A stretch of 6,078 nucleotides of DNA, from contig SKKC01000113.1 of assembly GCA_007121695.1 (NCBI GenBank), positions 1 to 6,078 on the forward strand. Reading direction: 5' to 3'. The notes beneath the pieces were generated by a model. It had not been told where the DNA came from and did not search any database. It saw only the letters and a program-made list of their open reading frames with translations. The translations under genes and the position numbers were made by a program. Source of the DNA: Spirochaetales bacterium (GTDB taxonomy: Bacteria; Spirochaetota; Spirochaetia; DSM-27196; SKKC01). Positions 5,897-6,078 of the stretch are shown piece after piece (position 1 is the first letter of the stretch; every line of letters starts with the position of its first letter).

Positions 5897-6078
5897 AGTG
5901 CCTGCGCAATCCGGGAACTGACGCGCGTATCAAGCGGATCGGTTGCGGTCAGCCCGGCGGTCGCCGCCAGCGCATCCCGGGGGCCCATTGCCGCGATGCG
6001 CGCCGTGAACGCCTGGTCCGCGGGGAATGCTTCGCCACGCTCATCCGTCGCCCGGAACCCGAGCGCAGCGCCGGCGAC
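5893..6078 (-). CDS. C-terminus of a polyol/mannitol-1-phosphate dehydrogenase-like protein (partial, enters from the right edge)
   Basis: One minus-strand frame is open for 61 codons from the window edge to a TAG (plus-strand CTA at 5893-5895). The other two minus frames contain stops. The C-terminal peptide includes AALGFRATDERGEAFPADQA, then LAATAGLTATDPLDTRV, and ends SSRIAQAL. The pattern of 'AAL.F', a small charged region, 'I...G...AL....GL...DPL...V' recalls from memory the C-terminal end of mannitol-1-phosphate 5-dehydrogenase (MtlD) and relatives, NAD-dependent polyol oxidoreductases. That would suit a sugar-uptake neighbourhood, but the fragment is short and the family call is tentative. 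Its stop overlaps the stop of the plus-strand kinase by 4 bases (CTAA). Base composition here is about 72% G+C by hand count, well above the transporter genes. The start and most of the protein lie outside the window. Confidence 0.6.
   Translation of the reverse strand, partial: VAGAALGFRATDERGEAFPADQAFTARIAAMGPRDALAATAGLTATDPLDTRVSSRIAQAL

Noticed and set aside
1..6078. CRISPR arrays, tRNA or rRNA genes, insertion sequences, phage genes
   Set aside because: I saw no regularly spaced repeats, cloverleaf-like sequences, transposase motifs or terminal inverted repeats. Nearly the whole window is covered by intact genes of known families.

Overview
This 6078-base window carries five well-supported protein genes and the tail of a sixth. 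They form a bacterial sugar-transport and two-component signalling locus. The kinase families point to a spirochaete, probably Spirochaetaceae: a YesM/YesN-type sensor/regulator pair sits beside a carbohydrate ABC transporter, next to a cytoplasmic receiver-PAS-PAS-HisKA_2 kinase whose receiver has the 'HTE...YGYV.K' signature that I associate from memory with spirochaetes. This is inference, since no taxonomic marker gene is present. Clostridia or another lineage with the same families cannot be excluded. Base composition rises along the window, from about half G+C in the transporter genes to about 72% (hand count) in the last 182 bases.

Layout. Bases 1-489 (+) hold the 3' part of a MalF/UgpA-type permease, and 493-1401 (+) a complete MalG/UgpE-type permease. 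Bases 1428-3251 (+) encode a membrane-anchored LytS/YesM-type histidine kinase. These three genes are tightly spaced and look like one operon. Bases 3240-4010 (-) encode a short YesN-type response regulator (receiver plus AraC-type DNA-binding domain). It converges on the kinase and overlaps its 3' end by 12 bases; a strong perfect hairpin lies at 3202-3224. The 116-base gap at 4011-4126 holds two divergent extended -10 promoters, a long inverted repeat and a direct repeat. Bases 4127-5896 (+) encode a soluble REC-PAS-PAS-HisKA_2-HATPase kinase. Its stop codon overlaps that of a gene entering from the right on the minus strand (5893-6078), whose visible C-terminus resembles the mannitol-1-phosphate 5-dehydrogenase / polyol dehydrogenase family.

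Likely joint function (inference). The periplasmic Cache-like domain of the 1428 kinase senses a sugar or related ligand and phosphorylates the AraC-type regulator. The regulator then controls the transporter operon and perhaps its own divergent promoter region. The 4127 kinase shares that promoter region and could add a second, cytoplasmic input; its N-terminal receiver suggests that it is itself controlled by another kinase. The solute-binding protein and the ATPase of the transporter are not in the window. Every gene belongs to a known family. The least ordinary points are the split, convergent kinase/regulator arrangement with its embedded hairpin and the repeat-rich divergent promoter region.
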